From Mycobacterium lepraemurium (lineage in GTDB: Bacteria > Actinomycetota > Actinomycetes > Mycobacteriales > Mycobacteriaceae): 64,000 bases of DNA. Positions 40,990-49,599 of the stretch are shown in pieces. The position numbers and the translations under genes are program-made. Position 1 is the stretch's first letter; the number at the start of each line of letters is the position of its first letter. The notes under the pieces are model-generated. The model searched no databases and was not told the origin of the DNA. It saw only the letters and a program-made list of their open reading frames with translations. Where the stretch lies: assembly GCA_002291465.1 (NCBI GenBank), contig CP021238.1, positions 1,798,001-1,862,000 on the forward strand. Reading direction: 5' to 3'.

Positions 40990-42587
40990 CTACTCCGTGT
41001 CGCCGTCGTCCTCGTCGGCCGCGGCGGCCAGCAGCTGCACCTCCTCGAGATCCATCTCGTTCTGTAGCTCCCGCAGCACCGTGTCATCGATCCGGTTCTG
41101 ATTGCGCAGCGCGGTGCCTCGCGGCCCTTGTGCTCGAGCACCCCCAGCCGCACCTGCCGGACCTTCTCCCGGGTCTTGAGGATCCGGTTGTCCGGCGAAC
41201 CGTTCTCGGTGGCCAGCACCAGCGCGGCCTTCTCTTCGTATTCCTTGTGCAGCCGCCGGCGTAGCTCGTCGCTGACGCCGACCTCGTCGGCGACCGCGGG
41301 TAGGGCGGCCAGGGCGGCGCGGGTGCGGGCCAGCTCCAGCTCCTCGGCGTGCGCGACGTCCGCCGGTAGCTGCGCCCAGCGCACCACGGCGGGCAGCGTG
41401 CTGCCCTGCACCAGCACGGTCACCAGGATGACGACGGTGACGCTGAAGATCAGCAGGCTGCGGTCCGGGAACGGCGCGCCGCTCAGCGTGGTCATCGGCA
41501 CGGCCACCGCCGCCGCCAGCGACACCGCCCCGCGGAATCCGGCCCAGGCGGTGACGAAGCGCTGCCGCCAGCCGACCCGGCGTTCGCGTTGCACCGCCCG
41601 GCGGTCGATCAGCCGGATCAGCATCGTGGTGAATTCGCCCCAGAAGATGCGCGACACGATCACCACCCCGGTGATCACCAGCGCGACGAACAGGGCGTGC
41701 CGCACACCGCCGTCGATGCCCGCGATGCCGCGCAGCGCACCGGGGATCTGGACACCGACGAACACCCACAACGAGCCGTTGAGCAGGAACGTCGCGATGT
41801 CCCAGAAGGCGTAGGACTGCAGCCGGGAGCGGGCCCGGATCACCACCGGCCCGGAGTAGGCCAGCACCAGGGCCGACACCACCACCGCGACCACCCCGCT
41901 GCACTTGACCGATTGCGCCAGCAGGAACGCCGCGAAGGGCGTCACCAAACTCAGCGCTCCCTCCTCCTGGGGCGCGTCAATTCGCTTGCGCACCAGCGTC
42001 ACTGCGCCGCCGACCAGCAGGCCCGCGGCGATCCCACCCAGGTACGAGCCGATGAACCGGAGCGTGACCTCCGGTGGGCTGATCGCCGGCGCGCCGATCG
42101 CGACGTGCACGCTGACAGCGAACAACACCGGCGCGGTGCCGTCGTTGATCAGACTCTCGGCCTTCAACACCGTCAGCGAGCGGCGGGGCAGCTTCTTGGC
42201 CGGCCCGGCCACCGCGGCCGCGTCGGTGGGGGAGAGCACCGCGCCCAGCACTCCGGCCGCATGCGGATCCATGCCCAGCTCCCGCGCCGTCCACGACACC
42301 GCCACCGCGGTGGCGATGACCAGCGCGACGCTGAGGAACACGATGGTGCGCGCGTTGGCCCGGATCTCGCGGAAGCTGATGTTCAGGCCTTCCCAGTAGG
42401 ATGGCGGGAAGGAACAGCAGCAACACGATCTCGCCGTCGATCCGCACGTGCCCGAACTGCGGGACCAGACCCAGCAGCACGCCGAGCACGATGAGCAGCA
42501 CCGGCGGGCCCACCCGGTAGCGACGGCCGATGACCGTGCCACGATGACGGTGGACACCAGGGTGACGATCAGGACGAGGCCGAACAC
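40990..42587 (-). pseudogene. yjcE: CPA1 Na+/H+ antiporter (YjcE/Rv2287-like), frameshifted
   Basis: GTG 42587 opens FGLVLIVTLVSTVIVAR. A frameshift near 42538 moves native sequence (IGRRYRVGPPVLLIVLGVLL; GEIVLLLFLPAILL) into another frame until about 42405, where the first frame resumes at YWEGLNISFREIRANA. The core is good: VLGAVLSPTDAAAVAGPAKK (ion-binding region), LKAESLINDGTAPVLFAVSV, and FRGAVSLAAAVAVPMTTLS. A third frame change near 41120 separates the C-terminal cytoplasmic tail (IDDTVLRELQNEMDLEEVQL), which ends at 40990. About 530 residues would be normal. Confidence 0.85.
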
Positions 42588-42719
42588 CAGCCCATCCTGC
42601 CGGACGCGACGGACGGTGGCCGCGCGGGCCGCACGACGTCATGCGCCGGCGCTTCTTCGCCTATCTTCGGTCTGGGTCACGGCCGATTAGGCTGCGGAGC
42701 GGAATCGAAGGGGGATCTG

Positions 42720-43154
42720 GTGAAGGTCAGGCTGCTGGCAACAGTCGCCGCGCTCATCTTGTCGACGGTGCTGGGCTGTCACTTCGAGTCCCGCAACCCG
42801 CCGTCGACCAAGACCCTCCAGGTCCCCATGAACGACGTGCTGACGCAGAGTGACATCAGCCAGAACATCACCCTGGCCGTCGGCAACACCCTGATCGTGC
42901 AGCTGGGTTCGAACTACACCACCCCCTACCGGTGGACGCCCGACGCCAAGATCGGCGGTTCGGCGATCGTCAAGCAGACCAGTCACGAGTTCGTCCCACC
43001 GACTTCGGACGCGCTGGGGGCGCCGGGCACCGAGGTGTGGACGTTTGCGGCGCTGAAACCGGGGAGCACCACCATCACCACGTCGTACAGCAGCTTCGTG
43101 GACAAGAACGCCAAACCGGCGTGCACCTACACCCTCAGCGTGACCGTGCGATGA
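42720..43154 (+). CDS. Chagasin-like (I42) cysteine-protease-inhibitor lipoprotein
   Basis: 144 residues from GTG 42720: signal KVRLLATVAALILSTVLGC with a lipobox-like Cys at about residue 20. The exported domain has the three I42 loops: NYTTPYRWTP (cf. NPTTGY), a Gly-containing loop around APGTEVWTFAALKPGST (cf. RPW), and a final ACTYTLSVTV strand. Chagasin-family proteins insert these loops into papain-like protease active sites; a bacterial target is unknown. The 3' end overlaps convergent lipM by 20 bp. Confidence 0.8.
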   Translation: MKVRLLATVAALILSTVLGCHFESRNPPSTKTLQVPMNDVLTQSDISQNITLAVGNTLIVQLGSNYTTPYRWTPDAKIGGSAIVKQTSHEFVPPTSDALGAPGTEVWTFAALKPGSTTITTSYSSFVDKNAKPACTYTLSVTVR

Positions 43155-44427
43155 GCTGATCGGGCAGCCGATCGCGGGCCGAGTAGACCTCGGTGAGGAA
43201 CTGCTCGACGGCCACCGTGGTGTGCGCGGCGCGCGCCGAGCCGAAGATGTCGAAAGCGTGTTGGGTGAACGGCAATTCGGCGTAGACCACCGGTTGGGTG
43301 CTGACTTGGCGCAGCCGTTCGACGAACGCGCGGGCCTGCTCGACGTAGGGCAACGAGTCGTTGCGGCCGTGCAGCACGAAAAACGGTGGTGCGTCCAGGT
43401 TTACGTGGGTGATCGGTGAGGCGGCGGCGAACGTCTCCAGGTGTGTCGACGGCCGTTGCTTGATGATCGACTTGATCAGCAGTCCGGGCATCATCGGATG
43501 CAGGCTGTCGTCGAAGCGGGTGAAGTCGTAGATGCCGTAGAACAGCACCGCCGCCTGCACCCGGGTGTCGGCGTCTTCGAAGCCGGGCTGGAACCGCGGG
43601 TCGTTGGGGGTGAGCGCGGCCAGCGACGAGAGGTGGCTGCCGGCCGAGCCGCCGGTGATGGCGATGAAGTCGGGATCGCCGCCGTAGGCGGCGATGTGTT
43701 GCTTGACCCAGGCCAAGGCGCGCTTGACGTCGACGATGTGGTCGGGCCAGGTGTTGCGCGGGCTGTGCCGGTAGTTGATGGCCACGCAGATCCAGCCCAG
43801 TTCCGCGAGATGGCTCATCAACGGATGTGCTCGTCCGCGTTTGTTTCCCGTCGTCCAGGCGCCGCCGGGGATCTGGAAGAGCACCGGCGCCCTGCCGGTG
43901 AGGTCGAGGTCGGGGCGGCGCCAGATGTCCAGGTGGTTGGCGCTGCCGAATTCGCCGTAGCTGATGTTGGAGTCGTGGGCGTAGTCGCGGTAGATGTGCA
44001 GCATCCGCAGCAGGCCCGGTGTTTTGGCGGTGCCGTCGCCGGTCGACCGGCGCCACAAGTCCACCGACTCGGTGAGCCGGTCGGCGCCCAGTTCGCTGTC
44101 CAGCGCATCGGTCAGCGGCACATTAGCCCGGTGGCCCGCCCGGCTCAGGTTGAGCAGGCCGAGCGCCGACAGGCCCGCGACCAGCCACGCGATGATGCGG
44201 ACCGGCCGGGTCAGGCGACGTGCCGTCAGGGCCAGCCCGCCGAGCTGGCTGAGCATCGTCTGCAGCGGCAATTCGGTGACGACGAGCCCGAACATCCAGG
44301 CGGTACAGCGACGGGTATCCCTTGCGCGCCAGCGGCCGGTAGGCGTTGAGGGTGGACGCCGCGGTCCCGCGCTGGCCGTCAGCGACCCGATCTGCCGGAT
44401 GAGGTGGACGATTCGAGCTTTCCGCAT
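43135..44427 (-). CDS. lipM: LipM-family esterase/lipase (Rv2284-like) with a locally scrambled segment
   Basis: 430 residues from ATG 44427. An N-terminal membrane region (IIAWLVAGLSALGLLNLSRA) precedes a carboxylesterase domain: FQIPGGAWTTGNKRG as oxyanion region, nucleophile elbow AITGGSAGSHLSSLAAL, Asp/His region FFVLHGRNDSLPYVEQA and LPFTQHAFDIF. Residues about 21-43 read GPRRPPSTPTGRWRARDTRR, while another frame over the same bases gives the LipM-like NAYRPLARKGYPSLYR. Two compensating indels (near 44365 and 44300) therefore restored the frame. The catalytic half is unaffected. Confidence 0.85.
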   Translation of the reverse strand: MRKARIVHLIRQIGSLTASAGPRRPPSTPTGRWRARDTRRCTAWMFGLVVTELPLQTMLSQLGGLALTARRLTRPVRIIAWLVAGLSALGLLNLSRAGHRANVPLTDALDSELGADRLTESVDLWRRSTGDGTAKTPGLLRMLHIYRDYAHDSNISYGEFGSANHLDIWRRPDLDLTGRAPVLFQIPGGAWTTGNKRGRAHPLMSHLAELGWICVAINYRHSPRNTWPDHIVDVKRALAWVKQHIAAYGGDPDFIAITGGSAGSHLSSLAALTPNDPRFQPGFEDADTRVQAAVLFYGIYDFTRFDDSLHPMMPGLLIKSIIKQRPSTHLETFAAASPITHVNLDAPPFFVLHGRNDSLPYVEQARAFVERLRQVSTQPVVYAELPFTQHAFDIFGSARAAHTTVAVEQFLTEVYSARDRLPDQLIARSR

Positions 44428-44452
44428 TGGCTCACTTTACGTAGGGGTGTGA

Positions 44453-44492
44453 CGCCCGGATCCGCTAGCGCGGGTGCTAGCGGGTCCGGGCG
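44453..44492. repeat. Near-perfect 17-bp inverted repeat
   Basis: CGCCCGGATCCGCTAGC (44453-44469), six-base loop, and the complementary arm to 44492 with a single mismatch. It lies in the gap between the divergent starts of lipM and hicB. It may be a regulatory hairpin or a dispersed intergenic palindrome. Half of a similar sequence (CCGCCAGCGCCCGTGCTATC) occurs again near 44616. Confidence 0.6.
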
Positions 44493-44642
44493 AATCGTCA
44501 TGGTGTCGGGAGGGACGGCCGGGTCGCCGAGGTCGGGACCCGGCGGCCCACGTCGGGGACCACCCGGCCGCCTAAGTCCGGGGCTCTCCGGGTGGGGATG
44601 AGTGACTCGCGAATCCGCCAGCGCCCGTGCTATCAAACCGGC

Positions 44643-44999
44643 GTGAACCACTACACCTACCGAGTCGCGTGGTCGCCATACCTTGGCGAATACGTAGACA
44701 CCTGCCTCGAATTGCCCTACGCGCGCCGCCAGGGTGCGACGGCGCAGGAGGCGATGGGCGCGATCGAGGAGGCCGTCGACTGGTACATCGCCAGCGCTGA
44801 GTCCTCCGGCGAAACGCTGCCGACGCCGATGGCCGACCGGTACTACAGCGGCACCATCGTCGTCCGGACGTCCCCGGAACTGCACAGCCGGCTGGCCATG
44901 GAAGCCGCCGAACAAAGGGTCTCGATGAACCAATGGGTGGTGCAGAAACTGTCTGGACGGCGCCCGAGCGAGACGTTCGGGCTGTCCGGATTTGACTAG
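44643..44999 (+). CDS. HicB-family antitoxin-like protein without a HicA partner
   Basis: 118 residues. I chose GTG 44643 because the HicB fold begins there (NHYTYRVAWSPYLGEYVDTC). The partial RNase H-like domain is followed by RRQGATAQEAMGAIEEAVDW and a C-terminal ribbon-helix-helix (RTSPELHSRLAMEAAEQRVS; MNQWVVQKLSGRRP). HicB usually neutralises the small RNase HicA, encoded next to it. No ~60-residue dsRBD-like HicA is visible on either side, so it is an orphan antitoxin or a stand-alone regulator. Confidence 0.8.
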   Translation: MNHYTYRVAWSPYLGEYVDTCLELPYARRQGATAQEAMGAIEEAVDWYIASAESSGETLPTPMADRYYSGTIVVRTSPELHSRLAMEAAEQRVSMNQWVVQKLSGRRPSETFGLSGFD

Positions 45000-45036
45000 C
45001 GAAAGGCTACGACGCGTAGCGAAAGGCTACGACGCG
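44997..45036. repeat. Perfect 20-bp tandem duplication at the ferredoxin 3' end
   Basis: TAGCGAAAGGCTACGACGCG occurs twice head to tail (44997-45016 and 45017-45036). The right copy includes the last codons and stop of the ferredoxin gene (minus strand); the left copy repeats them and abuts the hicB stop. A slippage-type duplication. Confidence 0.9.
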
Positions 45037-45353
45037 TCGACGCGGCTTTCCAGGTTCTTCAGCGGGGCCGGGTCGTTTTCGGTCAGCCCCACTTTCGCGG
45101 CCCCGCCGGGCGAGCCGAGCTCGGTGAAGAAATCGGCGTTGATCTGCAGGTATTGGCTGTACTCGGGCGGCAGGTCGTCCTCGTAGTAAATGGACTCCAC
45201 CGGGCAACCGGCTCGCAGGCACCGCAGTCGACGCACTCGTCGGGATGGATGTAGAGCATCCGGGCACCCTCGTAGATGCAGTCGACCGGGCACTCCTCGA
45301 TGCATGCCTTGTCTTTAGATGTCGACGCAGGGCTCGGCGATCACGTAGGCTAC
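45027..45353 (-). pseudogene. fdxC: Ferredoxin (FdxC-like, 7Fe type), disrupted
   Basis: The expected start codon position (45351-45353, in AGGAAGGACAACACTC-GTA) reads GTA rather than GTG. Sequence then gives [11 protein letters not shown], and an extra T near 45317 creates TAA. The next frame holds [20 protein letters not shown] and [10 protein letters not shown]; a lost base near 45207 shifts to [20 protein letters not shown] and [20 protein letters not shown]. All cluster Cys are recognisable, but they lie in different frames. Three lesions in a 108-codon gene. It would have donated electrons to P450s or sulfite reductase. Confidence 0.85.
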
Positions 45354-45503
45354 GAGTGTTGTCCTTCCTTCTGGCGAGCGGGGTCAGCCGGGTGCGGGGC
45401 CGCAGCAACTTGGTTCAGGCTGGCTAATGTAGCGCGGCGGCGGCCGCGTGCCTTCCATGCTGGCTGCCCGCGCCGGGCGGCAGTATGAGGTGCCAGCGTT
45501 GTG

Positions 45504-45529
45504 GTGTCACAAGCTATAGTTGTGTCACA
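45504..45529. promoter_or_regulatory. Direct repeats GTGTCACA upstream of the LysR gene
   Basis: GTGTCACA occurs at 45504-45511 and 45522-45529, 18 bp apart, each within a TTGTG-TCACA partial palindrome, 25-50 bp before the LysR start. Spacing near two helical turns suits a dimeric regulator, possibly LysR itself in autoregulation. A longer N-terminal reading frame that starts at 45485 would be incompatible with this. Confidence 0.45.
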
Positions 45530-45553
45530 CGATTTGATTGTGAGCCCGCGACC

Positions 45554-46501
45554 ATGTCGCTCAGCCCGAGGATGCCCGAAGTCGCCTCGTTCGAGGCGTT
45601 TTTGGCGATCGCCGAGACCGGCAGCCTCGGCCGAGCCGCCCGCGAACTCGGGCTGACCCAGCAGGCGATCTCCCGGCGGCTGGCCACCATGGAGGCGCAG
45701 ATCGGTGTCACCTTGGCGGTGCGCACCACGCGCGGTTCACAATTGACGCCCGCCGGCCTCATTGTCGCCGACTGGGCGGCCCGGCTGCTCGAGGTCGCCC
45801 ACGAGATCGACGCCGGCCTGGGCTCGCTGCGCAAGGAGGGCCGGGAGCGGATCCGGGTGGCGGCCAGTCAGACGATCTCCGAACAGCTGATGCCGCATTG
45901 GCTGCTGTCGCTGCAGGCCGAGGCGCCCCGGCGCGGCGAGGCCGCGCCGCAGGTGATCCTGACCGCGACCAACAGCGAACACGCCATCGCCTCGGTCCGC
46001 GAAGGCAGCGCCGATCTTGGATTCGTCGAAAACCCCGGCACACCAAAGGGTTTGGGCAGCTGTGTGGTGGGGGAGGACGAGCTGGTGATCGTGGTGCCGC
46101 CCACCCACAGGTGGGCGCGCTGCTCCCGCGTGGTGACCGCACGCGAACTCGCCCAGACCCCCCTGGTCGCCCGCGAACCCCATTCGGGAATCCGCGATTC
46201 GCTGACGGTGGCGTTGCGCAAGGTGCTCGGGGAGGACATGCAGCAGGCCGCGCCGGTGCTGGAACTGACGTCCGCGGCGGCCATGCGCGCCGCCGTGCTG
46301 GCCGGCGCGGGGCCCGCCGCCATGAGCCGGCTGGCGGTGGCCGACGACCTGGCGGTCGACCGGCTGCACGCCGTCGAGATCCCGAAGTTGGACCTGCGAC
46401 GCAAATTTCGGGCCATCTGGATCGGCGGGCGCACCCCGCCCGCCGGGGCGATCCGCGACTTGCTCAGCCACATCATCGCCCGCACGGCGGTATCGAAGTG
46501 A
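45554..46501 (+). CDS. LysR-family transcriptional regulator (Rv2282c-like)
   Basis: 315 residues from ATG 45554. The winged helix is clear (FEAFLAIAETGSLGRAAREL; GLTQQAISRRLATMEAQIGV; TTRGSQLTPAGLIVADWAAR), followed by the periplasmic-binding-like effector domain (RIRVAASQTISEQLMPHWLL; SVREGSADLGFVENPG; AAMRAAVLAGAGPAAMSRLA). It ends one base before the stop of convergent che1. Position next to LipM matches the M. tuberculosis order; its link to the sulfur operon downstream is only positional. Confidence 0.85.
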   Translation: MSLSPRMPEVASFEAFLAIAETGSLGRAARELGLTQQAISRRLATMEAQIGVTLAVRTTRGSQLTPAGLIVADWAARLLEVAHEIDAGLGSLRKEGRERIRVAASQTISEQLMPHWLLSLQAEAPRRGEAAPQVILTATNSEHAIASVREGSADLGFVENPGTPKGLGSCVVGEDELVIVVPPTHRWARCSRVVTARELAQTPLVAREPHSGIRDSLTVALRKVLGEDMQQAAPVLELTSAAAMRAAVLAGAGPAAMSRLAVADDLAVDRLHAVEIPKLDLRRKFRAIWIGGRTPPAGAIRDLLSHIIARTAVSK

Positions 46502-46502
46502 C

Positions 46503-47192
46503 TCAGGCTGCGGCGTCGGCCGACAGCGCCTCGTCGTAACGATCCAGCACCGTCTCGGCCACCAACCGGTGCGCCCCCAACGGGGCGGCCATGCGAATCC
46601 CGTTGTCCCGGGCGAAGGTTGACACCCCGTCGGTGATGAATCCCGGCGCCAGAAACCACGGCGCGATCACCAGCCGGCGCGCGCCGCGACGGCGCAACTG
46701 GTCGGCGGCGCGGGCCACCGACGCCTCGGGCCTGGTCGCGAACGCCGTTGTGGCGCAAGCCCATCGGGTTCCGGCGGCCAACCGGGACGCCACCTTGGTG
46801 GTGCGTGCGTTGGCGGCGATGTTCGACGAACCGATCGCCACCACCATCACCCCGATCTCGGCGAGACGCTCGCGCAGCACCGCCACCAACCGGTCGTCCT
46901 CGCCCAGCACCTCGGCCTGCCGGATGCCGCGCGTATCGGCGCGGGCGATCTGTTCGGGGATGTCGAGCCGCGCGTGGTAGGCGCTGGCCAGCAGCAGCGG
47001 GGCGACCACGGTGCGCCGACTGTCCGGCAACCCGGCCAGCACGTCCACGAAGTTTGGGGCGTTGAGCTCCAGGAAGGCCAGCCTCACGTCGAGGCCGGGC
47101 TGCATCCGCCGAAGCCGATCGGCGACGGCCTCGGCATTGGCGCCGGAGCGCGGATCGCGGCTGCCGTGCGCGGTGAGAACCAGCGTGCTCAT
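46503..47192 (-). CDS. Sirohydrochlorin ferrochelatase (CbiX/Che1, Rv2393-like)
   Basis: 229 residues from ATG 47192, which overlaps the cysH stop (ATGA). Two CbiX-type halves: the first has the metal-binding His in LVLTAHGSRDPRSGANAEAV, the second a degenerate VVAIGSSNIAANARTTK. It inserts iron into sirohydrochlorin, making sirohaem for the sulfite reductase encoded two genes upstream. Intact, last gene of the sirA-cysH-che1 operon. In the broken-cysH context it would still be translated only if ribosomes reinitiate after the cysH lesion. Confidence 0.85.
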   Translation of the reverse strand: MSTLVLTAHGSRDPRSGANAEAVADRLRRMQPGLDVRLAFLELNAPNFVDVLAGLPDSRRTVVAPLLLASAYHARLDIPEQIARADTRGIRQAEVLGEDDRLVAVLRERLAEIGVMVVAIGSSNIAANARTTKVASRLAAGTRWACATTAFATRPEASVARAADQLRRRGARRLVIAPWFLAPGFITDGVSTFARDNGIRMAAPLGAHRLVAETVLDRYDEALSADAAA

Positions 47193-47917
47193 GAGGCGTG
47201 TAACCCGCATTCGACCTTGTTTCGTCCCCGCCAACGCCCGCTGCGCGGATCCTCACCCGGCGCCGGCTTGGCGGTGCACGGGGCGCAGCCGATCGACGGG
47301 TAGCTCTCCTGCACCAGCGGGTTGACCAAAACCCGGTTGCGCTCGACGTATTCGTCGACCTGCTCGTCGGTCCAGGCGGCGATCGGGTTGACCTTCACCA
47401 CCTTGAACGACTCGTCGAAGCTGATCAGCGGGGCGTCGGCGCGGGTGGGCGCCTCCACCCGGCGCAGCCCGCTCACCCACACGCCGCGTAGCCGCGCAGC
47501 GCCCTTCGCAGCGGCTCTACCTTGCGCAGCCGGCAGCATTCGTTGGGGTCCCGGGCGAACAGGTCCTTGCCCAGCAGCTCGTCCTGCTCGGCCACGGTGT
47601 TCTCGGGGGTGACGTTGACCAGGTGGATGTCGTAGACCGCCTCGACGGCGTCGCGGGTGCCGATGGTCTCGGGGAAGTGATAGCCGGTGTCCAGGAACAA
47701 CACCGGCACACCAGGGCGCACGTCGGAGGCCAGCGGCACCGTCACCGCGTCCTGCATGTTGCAGGCCACCACGTATTTGCAGGTGGCCCAGCCGCGGCGA
47801 CCCGTCGACGGGCCCGAAGTGTTCGTCGGTCCAGCGCAGGATGTCGATCTCCGAGGCGCCGCGCTCGGCCAGCTCGCGCAGCTGTTCCTCGGTGAAGTCG
47901 GTTGCCACGTAGCTCAT
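47189..47917 (-). pseudogene. cysH: APS reductase CysH, frameshifted
   Basis: ATG 47917, 14 bp after sirA. The first part (SEIDILRWTDEHFGPVD) loses a base near 47800; the following frame holds KYVVACNMQDAVTVPLASDV, GVPVLFLDTGYHFPETIGTR and the Fe-S Cys pair DPNECCRLRKVEPL. A 2-nt TG insertion near 47483 returns to the first frame: VSGLRRVEAPTRADAPLISF, then CAPCTAKPAPGEDPRSGRW with the other cluster Cys, and the catalytic VECGLHAS end. The enzyme normally reduces adenylyl sulfate to sulfite with thioredoxin. The frames on both sides are otherwise clean. Confidence 0.9.
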
Positions 47918-47931
47918 TTCGACCTCGGACC

Positions 47932-49599
47932 TCAGCGCAGCTCTTCCTCGTCGGCGCGCAGCGCCCAGGACGCGAACGGCTCACCGTCGTTGCGGCCCTC
48001 GAGGTACTTGCGCGTCACCCGGTCGATGTAGTCGCCCAGTTCTTCGCTGGTGACCTTGTGCTGCCGCAGTTTTCGGCCGAAGCCGCTCTGCTCGCCGAGG
48101 CCGCCGCCCAGGTGAACCTGGAAGCCCTCGACCGACGTGCCGTCGCCGTTGTCGATCCGCTGGCCCTTGAATCCGATGTCGGCCACCTGGATTCGGGCGC
48201 ACGAGTTCGGACATCCGTTGAGATGGACGCTGATCGGCGCGTCGAGCTGGGCGTCGACGTCGGCCAGGCGCCGCTCCAGCTCGGGCACCAAAGTCTGGGT
48301 GCGCACTCGGGTTTCGGCGAACGACAGCTTGCAGAACTCGATCCCGGTGCAGGCCATGGTGTTCTTGCGCCACGACGACGGCCGCGACGGCAGGCCCAGC
48401 GCGTCCAGGCCGGCGACGAGTTCGTCGACCTTGTCGTCGGGCACGTCGAGGATGACCAGCTTCTGAAAAGGCGTCCAGCGCGCCCGATTGGAGCCGACCT
48501 GTTCCATCAGGTCGGCCACCGCGGACAGCGTGGTCCCCGAGACACGCCCGGCGATGGGCGCGACGCCGACCGCGTTGAGCCCGTTCTTGATCTTCTGCAC
48601 CCCGACGTGGTCGATGGTGTGCTTGACCGGCGCGGGCGCCGGTCCATCGATCAGCCGCCGGTTCAGGTATTCGGTTTCCAGGACCTCGCGGAATTTTTGC
48701 ACGCCCCAGTCCTTGACCAGGAACTTCAGCCGGGTCTTGGCGCGCAGCCGCCGGTAGCCGTAGTCGCGGAACAGCTGGGTGACGGCTTCCCACACGTCGG
48801 GCACCTCGTCCAGCGGAACCCACACGCCGAGCCGCTGGGCCAGCATCGGGTTGGTGGACAGGCCGCCGCCCACCCACAGGTCCAGGCCGGGGCCGTGCTC
48901 GGGGTGCTCGACGCCGACGAACGCGAAGTCGTGGGTCTCGTGCGAGACGTCCTGCAGGCCCGAGACCGCGGTCTTGTACTTGCGCGGCAGGTTGGCGTAT
49001 TCGGGGTTGTTCAGGGAGCGACGGACGATCTCCTCGATCGCGGGCGACGGATCGAGCACCTCGTCGAGCGAGTCGCCGGCCAGCGGCGAGCCGTGGATGC
49101 CGCGCGGGCAGTCGCCGCATGCCTCGGTGGTCTGCAGCCCGACGGACTCGAGCCGCCGCCAGATCTCGGGCACGTCCTCGATGCGAATCCAGTGCAGCTG
49201 CAGGTTTTCCCGGTCGCTGATATCGGCGGTGTCGCGGGCGAATTCGGTGGAGATCTGGCCGAGCGTGCGCATGGTGTGCGCCGACATCGCCTTGCCGTCG
49301 GAGCGGACCCGCATCATGAAGTACTTGGCTTCGATCTTGTCGGTGTTGTCGTCACCGGTCCAGCTGCCGTCGTAGCCCTGCTCGCGCTGGGTGTACAGGC
49401 CCATCCAGCGGAAGCGGCCGCGCAGATCGGACTTGTCGATGCGGTCGAAACCCTGCTTGGCGTAGACGTTGATGATGCGGTCGCGCACGTTCAGCGGCCC
49501 GTCGGCCAGCTTGATCTTCTCGGTGTCGTTGAGCGGTTCGCGATCTCCCAGCGCCCACTGACCCTCGTTGCGGGTCTTGACGGGACGTGCGGTGGTCAT
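47932..49599 (-). CDS. sirA: Ferredoxin-dependent sulfite reductase SirA (NirA)
   Basis: Intact 555 residues, the same length as Rv2391. ATG 49599 follows AAGGAGAACACC. Sirohaem/4Fe-4S ligands are present: NTMACTGIEFCKLSFAETRV and HLNGCPNSCARIQVADIGFK. GLYTQREQGYDGSWTG supplies the active-site Tyr and EACGDCPRG the Cys that form the covalent Tyr-Cys link in the M. tuberculosis enzyme. It reduces sulfite to sulfide with six electrons from ferredoxin. First gene of the operon with cysH and che1. Confidence 0.95.
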   Translation of the reverse strand: MTTARPVKTRNEGQWALGDREPLNDTEKIKLADGPLNVRDRIINVYAKQGFDRIDKSDLRGRFRWMGLYTQREQGYDGSWTGDDNTDKIEAKYFMMRVRSDGKAMSAHTMRTLGQISTEFARDTADISDRENLQLHWIRIEDVPEIWRRLESVGLQTTEACGDCPRGIHGSPLAGDSLDEVLDPSPAIEEIVRRSLNNPEYANLPRKYKTAVSGLQDVSHETHDFAFVGVEHPEHGPGLDLWVGGGLSTNPMLAQRLGVWVPLDEVPDVWEAVTQLFRDYGYRRLRAKTRLKFLVKDWGVQKFREVLETEYLNRRLIDGPAPAPVKHTIDHVGVQKIKNGLNAVGVAPIAGRVSGTTLSAVADLMEQVGSNRARWTPFQKLVILDVPDDKVDELVAGLDALGLPSRPSSWRKNTMACTGIEFCKLSFAETRVRTQTLVPELERRLADVDAQLDAPISVHLNGCPNSCARIQVADIGFKGQRIDNGDGTSVEGFQVHLGGGLGEQSGFGRKLRQHKVTSEELGDYIDRVTRKYLEGRNDGEPFASWALRADEEELR

